Shown: positions 41,606-50,878, counted from the first letter of the stretch. The stretch is 64,000 nucleotides of DNA from UBA4971 sp900019985 (GCA_050949175.1 JBMNFG010000011.1:62001-126000), one strand, 5' to 3'. Translations and numbers: made by a program. The notes: generated by a model from the letters alone, not told the origin.

Positions 41606-42394
41606 TTATTTCCCTGTAAATTGAGGCTTGCGCTTCTCAATAAATGCCAAGGTCCCTTCCTTCATATCTTCTGATGAACACAGCTTAGCAAAGCATTCTT
41701 CTTCCAGCTTCAGCCCTTCCTCGAAAGACATTGCAAGGCCCTCGTCAATAGCCTGTTTTGCCATCTTTATTGCAAGAGGTGCTTTATCCAGGATAGTCTT
41801 TGCAAGCTCTATACAAGTATTCTCCAACTCTTCATCAGGCACCACCCGGTTCACCAGGCCTATTCTCAAAGCTTCATCAGCAGTTATTATGCGGCCTGTA
41901 AATATCATGTCCCTGGCACGCGCTGCACCAATGAGCCTCGGCAACCTCTGGGTTCCGCCCCATCCCGGGATTATTCCGAGATTTACTTCGGGTAGTCCGA
42001 ATCTTGCGCTTTGAGATGCAATCCTGATATCACAGCAAAGGGCAAGCTCCATGCCGCCGCCGAAACAAGCCCCTAAAACCCCGGCAATCACAGGCCATGG
42101 GAAACTTGCGATTTGGCTTGAGATTTCGTGTCCCCTTTTTGAAAGGTTTCTGCCTGTTTCCGATGTAAGCCTGTGAATCTCGCGGATATCCGCTCCGGCA
42201 GCAAACGCTTTCTTCCCTCCGCCTCTTATTATCACCACCATAGGTTCAGTGCGGTTTTCCAATCCCCGAAACACACTTGAGAGTTGGATTAATGTATCAA
42301 GGGTCAACGCGTTTACAGGAGGCCTGTCAATAGTAATGTGCGCCACACCGTCGTCATAAGTCAACTTCACACCCTTTGACTCCGCTGACTCCAC
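41606..42394 (-). CDS. Enoyl-CoA hydratase/isomerase family protein
   Basis: Crotonase-fold enzyme acting on acyl-CoA thioesters. The oxyanion-hole glycine loop is GGGKKAFAAGADIREI, then IAGVLGACFGGGMELALCCDIRIA and the catalytic-glutamate region FGLPEVNLGIIPGWGGTQRL (both Glu present, as in true hydratases). 262 residues fits the family. GTG at 42394 has GGGAGG upstream at good distance; the frame runs back to 42457 but would overlap the upstream gene's 3' end. No beta-oxidation genes are adjacent, so substrate is unknown. Confidence 0.9.
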   Translation of the reverse strand: MESAESKGVKLTYDDGVAHITIDRPPVNALTLDTLIQLSSVFRGLENRTEPMVVIIRGGGKKAFAAGADIREIHRLTSETGRNLSKRGHEISSQIASFPWPVIAGVLGACFGGGMELALCCDIRIASQSARFGLPEVNLGIIPGWGGTQRLPRLIGAARARDMIFTGRIITADEALRIGLVNRVVPDEELENTCIELAKTILDKAPLAIKMAKQAIDEGLAMSFEEGLKLEEECFAKLCSSEDMKEGTLAFIEKRKPQFTGK

Positions 42395-42434
42395 AGGTGA
42401 CACCTCCCTGGCTAATCCATATATGTCAGGCATA

Positions 42435-42956
42435 TCAATATGCCCTCGACACCTCACTGATTGCCTGGAGTTTGATCAATCCTACTTCTGTGTTGACAGC
42501 GAACATGAGCCCGAAAACTCTGTCAGGCACGGTAAAAGCGTACTTTGCTCTGATCTTCTGACCGGGATTGATCTGTCTCATCCAAAGAGACTGATCTCGG
42601 GTCACATAGTAGACGCTGGTGCTGCTGGGAATGTAAATCTGCCCGCCTCTGTCTATCAAACGCAGGTCTTCACTGAGGATTACGAAGCGGGAGTTATTCT
42701 CGATAGAGATATCTACAACGAGGAGGTCATTGCTCCAAAACACCGCGTCTTCCACATTGATTTTCACAGTCCAACGAAGAGTTGCCAGATCCCAGTGCAA
42801 CCTTGCCTGTTCCAAAAGATCTTGGGCGCCGGGTATGATCCCAGGGTAACGGATGACAGCTACGGAGACTGCCAGTGCTGCCACAACTACACCAACAACA
42901 AGCTGAGTTATGATCTGTCTCTGCCGTCTCACTTGGCGTGGCACGTACGGTCTCAA
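42435..42956 (-). CDS. Membrane-anchored protein of unknown function (DUF4352-like fold)
   Basis: Not identified. A basic N-terminus (RPYVPRQVRRQRQ) precedes one membrane helix (LVVGVVVAALAVSVAVI) and a secreted beta-rich domain (about 60-165) with strands such as TVKINVEDAVFWSNDLLVVDISIENN and GLIKLQAISEV, reminiscent of Ig-like DUF4352 or FixG-like domains. TTG start with GGGGG upstream. It is 40 bases ahead of the crotonase in the same direction. Fold assignment is a guess from the TM-plus-ISIENNS pattern. Confidence 0.65.
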   Translation of the reverse strand: MRPYVPRQVRRQRQIITQLVVGVVVAALAVSVAVIRYPGIIPGAQDLLEQARLHWDLATLRWTVKINVEDAVFWSNDLLVVDISIENNSRFVILSEDLRLIDRGGQIYIPSSTSVYYVTRDQSLWMRQINPGQKIRAKYAFTVPDRVFGLMFAVNTEVGLIKLQAISEVSRAY

Positions 42957-43239
42957 ACGATGACCCCCAAACGTCGAGAAGTCAGTCTAAAGGTTATTTT
43001 TCGAGGTCTTCCGTGTGATCTCCTCCCAAACCTTTTCCGTCGCGGCACGACAAGTCCGTAGCATAGTGGCAGAAACATAGGAAAGCTCCTCACAAAGCTT
43101 AATGCAAGCGCCATTGCGTAAAAGCAGTATAAACAACAAAAAAACCGGCCGCAAAATCCATAGCAGGAAAGCGTCCGGCATTTAAGCTAGAAGTAGAAAA
43201 GCATATGCTTAACCGTATGGCTCAAAACTCAGAGCAAAC
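42957..43239. other. Intergenic region after the ribosomal supercluster
   Basis: About 280 bases between rpsI and the unknown membrane gene. A 64-codon open frame on the minus strand (42987-43181) is hydrophobic at its start but lacks a Shine-Dalgarno site and any recognisable features, so I do not call it. No clear terminator after rpsI was seen. Confidence 0.4.
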
Positions 43240-43647
43240 TTATCTCTTAGAGTACTGCGGAGCCCTACGGGCCTTCTTAAGTCCGTACTTGTGACGCTCC
43301 TTCATACGTGGGTCACGCGTCAGGAGCCCGGCCTTTTTCAGTGGCGTACGAAGATCCGGATTGTACAGCTGCAAGGCTCTGGCTATGCCGTGCCTAACTG
43401 CACCTGCCTGACCTGATACTCCTCCGCCTTGGACTCTCACAATAATATCAAACTTGTCCGCTGAGTCAGTAACGACAAGGGGTTGACGAACAATAATATT
43501 AAGAATCTTTCGCCCGAAGTATTCAGAGACCGGTTTCCCGTTTACAATTATCTCTCCACGCCCTGGCTTTAATCGCACTCTGGCGACTGAATGTTTACGT
43601 CTGCCGGTAGCCTGCACCACTTCCTGGCGTGTCTGTGCTAAATCCAT
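43240..43647 (-). CDS. rpsI: 30S ribosomal protein S9
   Basis: Small-subunit protein whose C-terminal tail reaches the P site. QATGRRKHSVARVRLKPG at the start and KKARRAPQYSKR at the end are the family hallmarks; 135 residues is normal. It closes the supercluster after rplM (42 bases apart), the common rplM-rpsI pair. GGAGGGTAAG precedes the ATG. Confidence 0.98.
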   Translation of the reverse strand: MDLAQTRQEVVQATGRRKHSVARVRLKPGRGEIIVNGKPVSEYFGRKILNIIVRQPLVVTDSADKFDIIVRVQGGGVSGQAGAVRHGIARALQLYNPDLRTPLKKAGLLTRDPRMKERHKYGLKKARRAPQYSKR

Positions 43648-43689
43648 GCCTTACCCTCCTTCGTTCCGAATAAACGCTGCATAGGCTCG

Positions 43690-44127
43690 TTAACCCTCGA
43701 TCTCGAGGGGTTCCGGTTGCTGCGCAGCATGGGGATGACTAGGTCCCCTATAGACCTTCAGCTTACGCCTAAGCTTACGGCCGAGCCGGTTCTTAGGCAG
43801 CATGCCTTTGACTGCATGCTCAATCACAGCCTCCGGCTTTCTGGCAAGCATATCTTCAAGAGAGACAGCTCTAAAGCCACCCGGATACCCGCTGTGCCTG
43901 TAGTACATTTTCTGCCGCATCTTATCCCCGGTCACTCTGACTTTTTCTGCATTAACCACTATCACATAGTCGCCCATGTCCAAGTGTGGGCTGTAAGAAG
44001 GTTTATGTTTGCCCCGAAGTACACTTGCCACCTGGCTTGCCAGCCTGCCGAGAGTCTTGCCCTCAGCGTCAACCATATACCACCGGCCATCTGTGCCTTG
44101 GGGACTTAGTCCGCCACGAGCCATCAT
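43690..44127 (-). CDS. rplM: 50S ribosomal protein L13
   Basis: Early-assembling large-subunit protein. WYMVDAEGKTLGRLASQVASVLRGK and YRHSGYPGG are typical; 145 residues is the usual length when started at ATG 44127 with GAGGAGGATA upstream (the open frame extends to 44187 but is not family-like). The leader to truA contains a GGGC-TTGAT-GCCC hairpin, in the place of known L13 leaders; I cannot confirm the family. Confidence 0.97.
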   Translation of the reverse strand: MMARGGLSPQGTDGRWYMVDAEGKTLGRLASQVASVLRGKHKPSYSPHLDMGDYVIVVNAEKVRVTGDKMRQKMYYRHSGYPGGFRAVSLEDMLARKPEAVIEHAVKGMLPKNRLGRKLRRKLKVYRGPSHPHAAQQPEPLEIEG

Positions 44128-44223
44128 TGTATCCTCCTCGTGAAATCTCTGAACATCAATAAAGTAAATACGGGCATCAAGCCCCACGAGTTATTCTAAT
44201 ACAGCACTATCCGAGTGTCAAGA

Positions 44224-45138
44224 TCATCCATTACCAAAGCTGTTTATGTCGTTGTCGTAGTCAACCTTAATCAGACAGAGGCCGTAGGCAGGAGCAGTAG
44301 GCCCCGCAAGCCTTCTGTCCCGGGCATCCCTTATCTTCAAGACATCGTCAGGGGATAGTTTCCCCAGGCCGACTTGAAGAAGTGTACCTACTATTGTCCT
44401 CACCATGTTGTACAGAAATCCGTTAGCCTCAATCCGAATCCTCAGGATAGGGTCATCACATGTTATGATCTCAAGCCTCTTCACGTTACGTGTGAATGTC
44501 TTAGCACTTCCTCCCGAAGATGCGAATGAGCGAAAATCATGAATCCCCACCAAATACCCGGCAGCTTCCTTCATTTCTTCCACGTTCAACCTGGCATTTA
44601 CATGGCAGGTATAGTTGCGTGTAAACACTGACTGCACAGGCCTAGTATCAATAGAATACTCATAAGTTTTCCAGCGCGCATCAAACCTGGCATGAAACGT
44701 CCAGGGGACCTCCTCTGCGCACACTACACGAATATCCCGAGGCAACACGCTGTTCAGAGCAGGCACGAACTTATCTACAGGGATCCCGGCACGCGTCTTG
44801 AAGTTGACTACCTGCCCCAGGGCGTGAACACCTGTATCTGTTCGTCCCGATGCTATTACATGGGAGAAGCTTTTCGTAACAGTCTCTATGGCAGCCTCTA
44901 AGGCAGCCTGAATAGTAGGGAGGTCTTTTTGGCGCTGAAAACCGTAATACCGGGTTCCGTCATATTCTACTACCAGTTTTATGTTCCGCGCTCCATCCGG
45001 CTGCTCCTGTACGTCTGCCTTCCGGATTCCCGGTGTTATTCTCCCTGTAAGTTCTTGGCTGTTCCTATCTATTCCGGCGCTGTTATTGTCGGCTTTCATT
45101 ACTAAACCGCCTGCCTGGATCCGGTCACTATCACACAT
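44224..45138 (-). CDS. truA: tRNA pseudouridine(38-40) synthase
   Basis: Isomerises uridines 38-40 in the tRNA anticodon arm. The catalytic aspartate is in ASGRTDTGVHALGQVVNF, and IKLVVEYDGTRYYGFQRQ and NGFLYNMVRTIVGTL are family motifs. At 304 residues it has about 50 more at the N-terminus than usual, rich in Asn, Ser and Asp; no start codon exists right at the conserved edge, so at least part of the extension (from ATG in LVMKADNNS) is real. It follows ecfT, as in many Firmicutes. Confidence 0.93.
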   Translation of the reverse strand: MCDSDRIQAGGLVMKADNNSAGIDRNSQELTGRITPGIRKADVQEQPDGARNIKLVVEYDGTRYYGFQRQKDLPTIQAALEAAIETVTKSFSHVIASGRTDTGVHALGQVVNFKTRAGIPVDKFVPALNSVLPRDIRVVCAEEVPWTFHARFDARWKTYEYSIDTRPVQSVFTRNYTCHVNARLNVEEMKEAAGYLVGIHDFRSFASSGGSAKTFTRNVKRLEIITCDDPILRIRIEANGFLYNMVRTIVGTLLQVGLGKLSPDDVLKIRDARDRRLAGPTAPAYGLCLIKVDYDNDINSFGNG

Positions 45139-45241
45139 TCAAACCTCTCGGTAGCTGCCGATTCTGCCGGACACGGCACATCCTCCGCACATTGTGAGGA
45201 CAGACAAAGTTGTTTCAGTGAAGTGCGTGTCACCTTACAGC

Positions 45242-46042
45242 TCACAAATAAACCCCTATGACTACCATTCCGGCAGTGACTGCCATCCCAGCCAATACAT
45301 CTCGTGCAGTAAGCTTCATCTGCTTCATCCTGGTGCGTCCTTCGCCGCCGCGATAACATCGTGCTTCCATAGCCATGGCAAGCTCATCTGCACGCCGAAA
45401 AGCATTCACAAACAACGGAACGAGAAGAGGAATCAGGCTTTTTGCCCTTTGAAGCGCATTGCCTGTCTCAAAATCCGCGCCTCTGGCCATCTGCGCCTTC
45501 ATAATCTTCTCAGTCTCTTCAAGCAAAGTAGGAATGAACCTAAGGGCTATAGTCATCATCATGGCAAGTTCATGGGCTGGAATTCCCACGCGCCTCATAG
45601 GTGACATAAGGTTCTCCAAGCCGTCCGTCAGCTCTATAGGTGATGTAGTCAGCGTCAAGATGGAAGTGCCAAGGACCAAAAGCACAAGGCGAAACGCCAT
45701 TGTAAAGCCGCGAAAGGCCCCCTCATACGTAGCTACCAGCGGACCTATGGAAAAAAGTGTGCGCCCTTCGTTCATGAAAAGATGAAACCCGAAAGTCAAC
45801 ACAAGGATGAACAAGAGCGGCCTCACGCCGTACAACACGAACCTGACAGGAAGCTGAGCAACAAGTATGGCACCAAGTATGAAAAGGAACACCAGCCCGT
45901 ACCCTTGAACCGTATCAACCATAAATAAAATGGTGATGATAACGAGTGTAATAAGGATCTTTACTCTTGGGTCAAGTCTGTGAACAAACGATGTTCCGGG
46001 CATGTACTGACCAAGCGTAATATTACGAAACACCGCTGTCAC
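45242..46042 (-). CDS. ecfT: ECF transporter transmembrane subunit EcfT
   Basis: Shared membrane coupling protein of group II ECF vitamin importers. Five to six helices are visible, with a start LDPRVKILITLVIITILFMV and the two Ala-Arg-Gly-type coupling motifs (MARGADFETG and MEARCYRGGEGRTR) that contact the ATPases. Length of 266 is typical. It overlaps ecfA2 by 20 bases. S-components such as that at 22241 could plug into it. Confidence 0.95.
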   Translation of the reverse strand: MTAVFRNITLGQYMPGTSFVHRLDPRVKILITLVIITILFMVDTVQGYGLVFLFILGAILVAQLPVRFVLYGVRPLLFILVLTFGFHLFMNEGRTLFSIGPLVATYEGAFRGFTMAFRLVLLVLGTSILTLTTSPIELTDGLENLMSPMRRVGIPAHELAMMMTIALRFIPTLLEETEKIMKAQMARGADFETGNALQRAKSLIPLLVPLFVNAFRRADELAMAMEARCYRGGEGRTRMKQMKLTARDVLAGMAVTAGMVVIGVYL

Positions 46043-46913
46043 CGCCTTTGAGAACCCTTATAATCTCATGCTTGGCCTCTTCTACAGTGAGGATATCAGT
46101 CCTCACATCCATGTTTCGCCTCTTAAGTTCATGCATAAGCCTGGTTACCTGTGGGACTTCAAGGCCTGCCCTTCGAAGAATATCTTCATTGCTGAAAACA
46201 TCCTTAGTAGGCCCGTCTGCAATAAGCCTTGCCTTGTGAAGCACTACCACTCTCCTGGCAAGTTTGGCTACATCCTCCATGCTGTGAGAGACAAGGACTA
46301 CGGTAAAACCGAATTTCTCATGCAATTCCCTGATCTCAGCAAGGATCGTGTCACGGCCCCGCGGATCTAAGCCGGAGGCCGGTTCATCCAAGACAATGAC
46401 AGAAGGTTTCATAGCAATAACCCCTGCCATGGCGACACGCCTCTTCTCTCCTCCCGAGAGTTCAAAAGGAGATCTGTCACGGAGCTCTTTGTAATCCAGG
46501 CCAACCATTTTCATGGCCTCTTGAACTCGGCTTTCCACTTCATCATCGGGAATACCGATATTCCGCGGGCCGAATGCTATGTCTTTGAAGACAGTCTCCT
46601 CGAAAAGCTGGTGCTCAGGGTACTGAAACACAAGGCCGACCTTTTGCCGTATTGACTTAAGCCCAACACCTTTTCCCCAGATATCCACTTCATCAACGAA
46701 TATCCGCCCTTTTGTCGGCTTAAGCAAGCCGTTAAAGTGTTGAATCAAGGTCGACTTTCCTGAACCGGTCTCCCCGACTATTGCTACGAACTCTCCGTCG
46801 TTTATCTCGAACGTTACATCGTCAATAGCGCATCGCTCAAACGGGGTGCCGGGATTATACGTGTGGCTAAGGTTCTCTACCCGGATAGACACAGTATCAC
46901 ATCCACTCCCCAC
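46023..46913 (-). CDS. ecfA2: ECF transporter ATPase EcfA2
   Basis: One of two ATPases of the ECF energising module. Walker A GETGSGKSTLIQHFNG, Q-loop FQYPEHQLFEETV, signature LSGGEKRRVAMAG and Walker B VIVLDEPASGLDP are intact. Length of 296 is normal. The assigned ATG overlaps the ecfA1 3' end; a GTG at 46892 (VSIRVENL) would also fit. ecfA1-ecfA2-ecfT order after rplQ is a standard Firmicute arrangement. Confidence 0.96.
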   Translation of the reverse strand: MGSGCDTVSIRVENLSHTYNPGTPFERCAIDDVTFEINDGEFVAIVGETGSGKSTLIQHFNGLLKPTKGRIFVDEVDIWGKGVGLKSIRQKVGLVFQYPEHQLFEETVFKDIAFGPRNIGIPDDEVESRVQEAMKMVGLDYKELRDRSPFELSGGEKRRVAMAGVIAMKPSVIVLDEPASGLDPRGRDTILAEIRELHEKFGFTVVLVSHSMEDVAKLARRVVVLHKARLIADGPTKDVFSNEDILRRAGLEVPQVTRLMHELKRRNMDVRTDILTVEEAKHEIIRVLKGGDSGVS

Positions 46914-47787
46914 TCGAAGACTGAGCGCTGCCTAGCTTTGATCCGCATAGCGCATCTGCAAACTCATGGACTGTCAGCACATCGAGGGGAATCTCTACCC
47001 CACTTCTAGCCAGCTCGTGAGCTAATTGTGTGACCTGGGGAACATCAAGATGAAGCCGCCTTATAGCTTCCACCTGGCTGAAAACATTTCTCGGGGCATC
47101 ATCCATGACAATCCTTCCCGCATCCATCACTATTACCCTGTCGCAAAGAGCAGCCTCATTCATGAAATGGGTGATAAGGACAACAGTAATACCGTCTTCT
47201 TTGTTAAGCCTCTTTACCGTATCAAGGACCTCCCGCCTGCCTGAAGGATCAAGCATAGCAGTAGGTTCATCAAGGACAATACACTCAGGCCTCATAGCAA
47301 GGACTCCTGCTATGGCTACGCGCTGCTTCTGTCCTCCTGACAAAAGATGAGGGGCATGGCGCTTATGCTCTGACATACCCACCCATTCTAAAGCCAGATC
47401 CACTCTTTTTCGGATCTCATCAGGTGGGACTCCCAGGTTTTCAGGGCCGAATGCGACGTCTTCCTCAACTGTTGTAGAGACTATCTGGTTATCCGGATTC
47501 TGAAAGACCATACCGACGGTCTGACGGATTTTCCAAAGATGGCGTGAATCTTTCGTGTCCATCCCGTTTACACGGACCGCACCCGAAGTTGGGAGGAACA
47601 AGGCATTAAAGTGCTTGGCCAATGTTGACTTACCTGACCCATTACGTCCGATGACAGCCACGAATTCACCACGTGCAATGGAAAGGTTGATCCCGTCTAA
47701 AGCCGGCACATCTGTCCCGTCCGAACTGTAAGAATAGACTAGGTTTTCTGCTTCTATGATTTTGTCGCTGATTCGGTTCAACCTCAA
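46897..47787 (-). CDS. ecfA1: ECF transporter ATPase EcfA1
   Basis: Partner of EcfA2 in the heterodimeric ATPase. Walker A GRNGSGKSTLAKHFN, Q-loop FQNPDNQIVSTTVEEDVAFG, signature LSGGQKQRVAIAG, Walker B CIVLDEPTAMLDP. The Q-loop NPDNQ pattern marks the EcfA1 type. 296 residues. It follows rplQ after about 107 bases and overlaps ecfA2 by 17 bases. Confidence 0.96.
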   Translation of the reverse strand: MRLNRISDKIIEAENLVYSYSSDGTDVPALDGINLSIARGEFVAVIGRNGSGKSTLAKHFNALFLPTSGAVRVNGMDTKDSRHLWKIRQTVGMVFQNPDNQIVSTTVEEDVAFGPENLGVPPDEIRKRVDLALEWVGMSEHKRHAPHLLSGGQKQRVAIAGVLAMRPECIVLDEPTAMLDPSGRREVLDTVKRLNKEDGITVVLITHFMNEAALCDRVIVMDAGRIVMDDAPRNVFSQVEAIRRLHLDVPQVTQLAHELARSGVEIPLDVLTVHEFADALCGSKLGSAQSSSGEWM

Positions 47788-47894
47788 AAACCTCCTAAAA
47801 CCTGCAAAAAGTGCGCATCAGCGCACTCATGCCAGGTCCCTACAAGAGGCTTATAAGAAAACACTAAAGTAGGAAAAATACTAAAAGCAGATTC

Positions 47895-48233
47895 TCACAC
47901 CAGCTCCATTATTACTTCAAGTGCACCATCGCCACGACGCTCCCCGAGCTTGACGATGCGCACATAGCCGCCGTCACGGTCGTTATACCGAGGAGCTATG
48001 GTATCAAACAGCTTCTTTGTGACCTTAGGGTCTATAACATAGGCCTCTACCAGTCTGCGTGCGTGCAGATCCCCTCGCTTTGCCAAGGTTATCAGCTTCT
48101 CGGCCTCGGGCTTAACGAGTTTTGCCTTGCCCATAGTAGTGCGAATCCTCTCATGCTCAAAAAGCGAGGTTACAGAGTTTCGGAACATGGCTTTTCTATG
48201 CGCGCCGGTTCGTCCCAGTTTTCCGCAACTCAC
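47895..48233 (-). CDS. rplQ: 50S ribosomal protein L17
   Basis: Large-subunit protein near the exit tunnel. KLGRTGAHRKAMFRNSVTSLFEHERIRTT is the family start and ERRGDGALEVIMELV the end; 112 residues is typical. It ends the alpha operon after rpoA. Confidence 0.98.
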   Translation of the reverse strand: MSCGKLGRTGAHRKAMFRNSVTSLFEHERIRTTMGKAKLVKPEAEKLITLAKRGDLHARRLVEAYVIDPKVTKKLFDTIAPRYNDRDGGYVRIVKLGERRGDGALEVIMELV

Positions 48234-48264
48234 TGCCTAATCCCTCCAAAATCCCTTGACAGCT

Positions 48265-49209
48265 TTACTCCTGATCATCAGACGGACGAAGCGTAAGCCC
48301 ATGCTCTGCCAGTTTAGACTTGACTTCCGCCAGTGATTTCTTGCCAAGGTTTCTTATTTTCATCATGTCTTCTTCTGTTTTCTTAATAAGCTCTTCAACG
48401 GCATTAATACCTGCTCTCTTCAGGCAATTATAAGAGCGTACAGACAGATCCAGTTCTTCGATGGGTAGATCAAGCACCTTGTCTTTGGTATCTTCTGTCT
48501 TGTCTACCATTATCTCAACATCCTGGACCTCTTCTGTTAGGGTTGTGAACAGCTCCAGATAGCTGGTTAGCACCTTCGCTGATAGGCTCACAGCCTCCTT
48601 AGGAGATATGCTCCCATCAGTCCAGGTTTCAAGGATCAGCCTGTCGTAATCAATCACCTGTCCGACTCGGGTATCCTCAACAACGTAGTTAACCCTTTTC
48701 ACAGGCGAGAAAAGCGAATCTACAGGTATAACACCGATAACCGGCTCTAACTTGCGTTTCTCGGCAGGCAGGTATCCTCTACCTTTCTCCACCATGATCT
48801 CCATATAGAGCCTGCCGTCCTTATCAAGGGTAGCAATGTGAAGATCAGGATTTAGGATTTCCACATCAGCATCGGCAATAATATCTGCAGCGGTTACCTC
48901 TCCCTCGCCTTCCGCTTCAATACGGAGGGTTTTGGGTTCATCAGTATGCATCTTAACCAGGAGCTCCTTAAGATTCAAGATTATGTCGACAGTATCCTCG
49001 ACAACCCCGGGTATCACTGAAAACTCATGGAGAACTCCTTCTATCTTCACGTATGCAACAGCAGCGCCTGGCAGAGAAGACAGCAATACCCTGCGCAAGG
49101 AGTTTCCTAAAGTTATCCCGTAGCCCCGCTCGAGAGGTTCCACCACGAATCTTCCGTAGGTATCCGTGAGCTCTTCACACTCGATCCTAGGCTTCTCAAT
49201 TTCAATCAT
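48265..49209 (-). CDS. rpoA: RNA polymerase alpha subunit
   Basis: Core RNA polymerase subunit and assembly platform. The N-terminal domain shows YGRFVVEPLERGYGITLGNSLRRVLLSSLPG; the C-terminal domain (about 245-314) LDLSVRSYNCLKRAGINAVEELI contacts UP elements and activators. Length of 314 is normal. GGGAGGGAGAC lies upstream. It is in the usual rpsD-rpoA-rplQ order. Confidence 0.98.
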   Translation of the reverse strand: MIEIEKPRIECEELTDTYGRFVVEPLERGYGITLGNSLRRVLLSSLPGAAVAYVKIEGVLHEFSVIPGVVEDTVDIILNLKELLVKMHTDEPKTLRIEAEGEGEVTAADIIADADVEILNPDLHIATLDKDGRLYMEIMVEKGRGYLPAEKRKLEPVIGVIPVDSLFSPVKRVNYVVEDTRVGQVIDYDRLILETWTDGSISPKEAVSLSAKVLTSYLELFTTLTEEVQDVEIMVDKTEDTKDKVLDLPIEELDLSVRSYNCLKRAGINAVEELIKKTEEDMMKIRNLGKKSLAEVKSKLAEHGLTLRPSDDQE

Positions 49210-49279
49210 TCAAGTCTCCCTCCTGGTCCCTGCAGTTGGTGTCTGATACAAAGCGTACACGTAAGCGAATCCATACAGA

Positions 49280-49909
49280 TTACCTTGAGTACAGCTCAAC
49301 CACCATATGTTCCTGCACAGGAACGTCAATCTGTTCTCTACTCGGTAGACTAACTATTGTAGCAGTGAGACCGTCTTCATGAAGAGATAGCCATTCCGGA
49401 ATCGTGCGATCCCCTGCTGTCTCCAAAGCCTTCCTGAAGGGGACAAGCTCACGGCTTTTTTCACGGACCCCTACGACATCCCCAGCTTTGACCAGATAAG
49501 AAGGGATATCAACTTTGCGGCCGTTAACCTCAATATGCCCATGCATCACCATTTGACGCGCTTCCGGTCTGGATGAAGCAAAACCAAGCCTGTACACAAC
49601 ATTATCAAGCCTGGACTCGAGGATCTGAAGCAAAGCTTCACCGGTAATCATACCCCGAGCTCTGACTGCCATATCGAAGTACCTTGCGAACTGCTTCTCC
49701 AGCACGCCATAAGTGCGGCGGAGCTTTTGCTTTTCACGCAACTGCAGGGCATATTCTGAAGCCTTCCTACGACCTACCCCGTGCTCACCCGGAGGATACG
49801 GTCTCCTGTCTATTGCGCACTTCTCAGTATAGCATCTGTCACCTTTAAGATATAGTTTTAGCCCTTCGCGGCGGCACAGCCTGCACACTGGGCCGGTATA
49901 CCTTGCCAT
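49280..49909 (-). CDS. rpsD: 30S ribosomal protein S4, zinc-binding type
   Basis: Primary 16S rRNA binder that nucleates assembly of the 30S body. It starts at ATG 49909 (GGAGGTGG upstream), giving MARYTGPVCRLCRREG; four cysteines in the first 35 residues (CRLC and RCYTEKC) form the zinc site of the C+ form. The S4 domain (RLDNVVYRLGFASSRPEARQMV) is clear. 209 residues. The longer frame to 49975 overlaps rpsK and is spurious. Confidence 0.98.
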   Translation of the reverse strand: MARYTGPVCRLCRREGLKLYLKGDRCYTEKCAIDRRPYPPGEHGVGRRKASEYALQLREKQKLRRTYGVLEKQFARYFDMAVRARGMITGEALLQILESRLDNVVYRLGFASSRPEARQMVMHGHIEVNGRKVDIPSYLVKAGDVVGVREKSRELVPFRKALETAGDRTIPEWLSLHEDGLTATIVSLPSREQIDVPVQEHMVVELYSR

Positions 49910-49944
49910 ATAAGTTGCCACCTCCAAATGGAGTCTTCTTTCAC

Positions 49945-50337
49945 CTACACTCGCCTTCTCTTCGGCGGTCTGCACCCGTTATGAGGAATGGGAGTTACGT
50001 CTTTTATCATGCTCACTTCGAGCCCTGCAGCCTGAAGTGCTCTAATAGCCGCCTCTCTCCCGGAACCAGGGCCTTTTACCAAGACCTCTATCTGACGCAT
50101 GCCGTGCTCCATGGCAGTCTTGGCAGCAGCCTCAGCAGCCAACTGGGCAGCAAAGGGAGTCCCTTTCCTTGACCCCTTAAACCCTGAGGTCCCTGAACTT
50201 GCCCAAGCCACGACATTGCCCTGGGGATCCGTTATTGTAACAATAGTATTGTTAAATGTTGAACGAATATGGGCGACACCGCTCTCTATATTCTTTCTTT
50301 CGCGTCTTCTAAGCCTTGTTGTTCGCCTCTTAGCCAC
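49945..50337 (-). CDS. rpsK: 30S ribosomal protein S11
   Basis: Platform protein of the 30S subunit. IESGVAHIRSTFNNTIVTITDPQGNV and the end THNGCRPPKRRRV-like tail (IPHNGCRPPKRRRV) are characteristic; 130 residues. It is followed by rpsD and preceded by rpsM, the normal order. Confidence 0.98.
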   Translation of the reverse strand: MAKRRTTRLRRRERKNIESGVAHIRSTFNNTIVTITDPQGNVVAWASSGTSGFKGSRKGTPFAAQLAAEAAAKTAMEHGMRQIEVLVKGPGSGREAAIRALQAAGLEVSMIKDVTPIPHNGCRPPKRRRV

Positions 50338-50372
50338 GCTAAGCGCTCCCCTTTCTCCCTATCGCTAAAAGT

Positions 50373-50744
50373 TTATCTCGACCTTCGGGCACCAACTGTC
50401 TTCCTCGGGCCTTTCCTCGTCCTTGCATTAGTCCTGGTACGTTGCCCTCTGACAGGCAGGCCTCTACGATGACGCAGCCCGCGGTAGGAGCCAATGTCCA
50501 TAAGCCTCTTTACGTGGGCAGCATTCTCCGCTCGGAGCTCGCCTTCCACCTTGTAGTCTCTGTCAATGACTTCTCTGAGGCGTGCTATCTCGTCCTCAGT
50601 AAGATCCCTAACCCTGGTATAAGGGTCTACGTCTGTCTTTTCAACGATTTCCATCGCAGTAGACCTTCCTATACCATAGATATAGGTTAAGGCAATGGCA
50701 ATTCTCTTATCCCTTGGGAGGTCAACTCCTGCAATTCTAGCCAT
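50373..50744 (-). CDS. rpsM: 30S ribosomal protein S13
   Basis: Head protein of the 30S subunit, contacting the P-site tRNA and L5 (bridge B1b). MARIAGVDLPRDKRIAIALTY and the basic tail GQRTRTNARTRKGPRKTVG identify it; 123 residues. Confidence 0.98.
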   Translation of the reverse strand: MARIAGVDLPRDKRIAIALTYIYGIGRSTAMEIVEKTDVDPYTRVRDLTEDEIARLREVIDRDYKVEGELRAENAAHVKRLMDIGSYRGLRHRRGLPVRGQRTRTNARTRKGPRKTVGARRSR

Positions 50745-50764
50745 TTATGCGCTTCACCTCCACC

Positions 50765-50878
50765 CTAACCCTGACGCTGCTTGTGCTTAGGGTTTTCACA
50801 AATCACCATTACGGTGCCCTTACGCTTGATTATCTTGCACTTGTCACATATTTTCTTTACAGATGGTCTGACTTTCAT
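50765..50878 (-). CDS. rpmJ: 50S ribosomal protein L36
   Basis: Smallest ribosomal protein, 37 residues, read directly from the minus strand: MKVRPSVKKICDKCKIIKR, then KGTVMVICENPKHKQRQG. The zinc ribbon ligands C11, C14, C27 and H32 are intact, so it is the C+ form. CGGGAGG precedes the ATG. It is too short for usual ORF cut-offs but sits exactly between infA and rpsM as expected. Confidence 0.97.
   Translation of the reverse strand: MKVRPSVKKICDKCKIIKRKGTVMVICENPKHKQRQG

Noticed and set aside
42987..43181. 64-codon hydrophobic frame on the minus strand
   Set aside because: No Shine-Dalgarno site and unusual composition after the first 25 residues; probably chance.
49910..49975. N-terminal extension of rpsD overlapping rpsK
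   Set aside because: Family start MARYTGP with GGAGGTGG lies at 49909.
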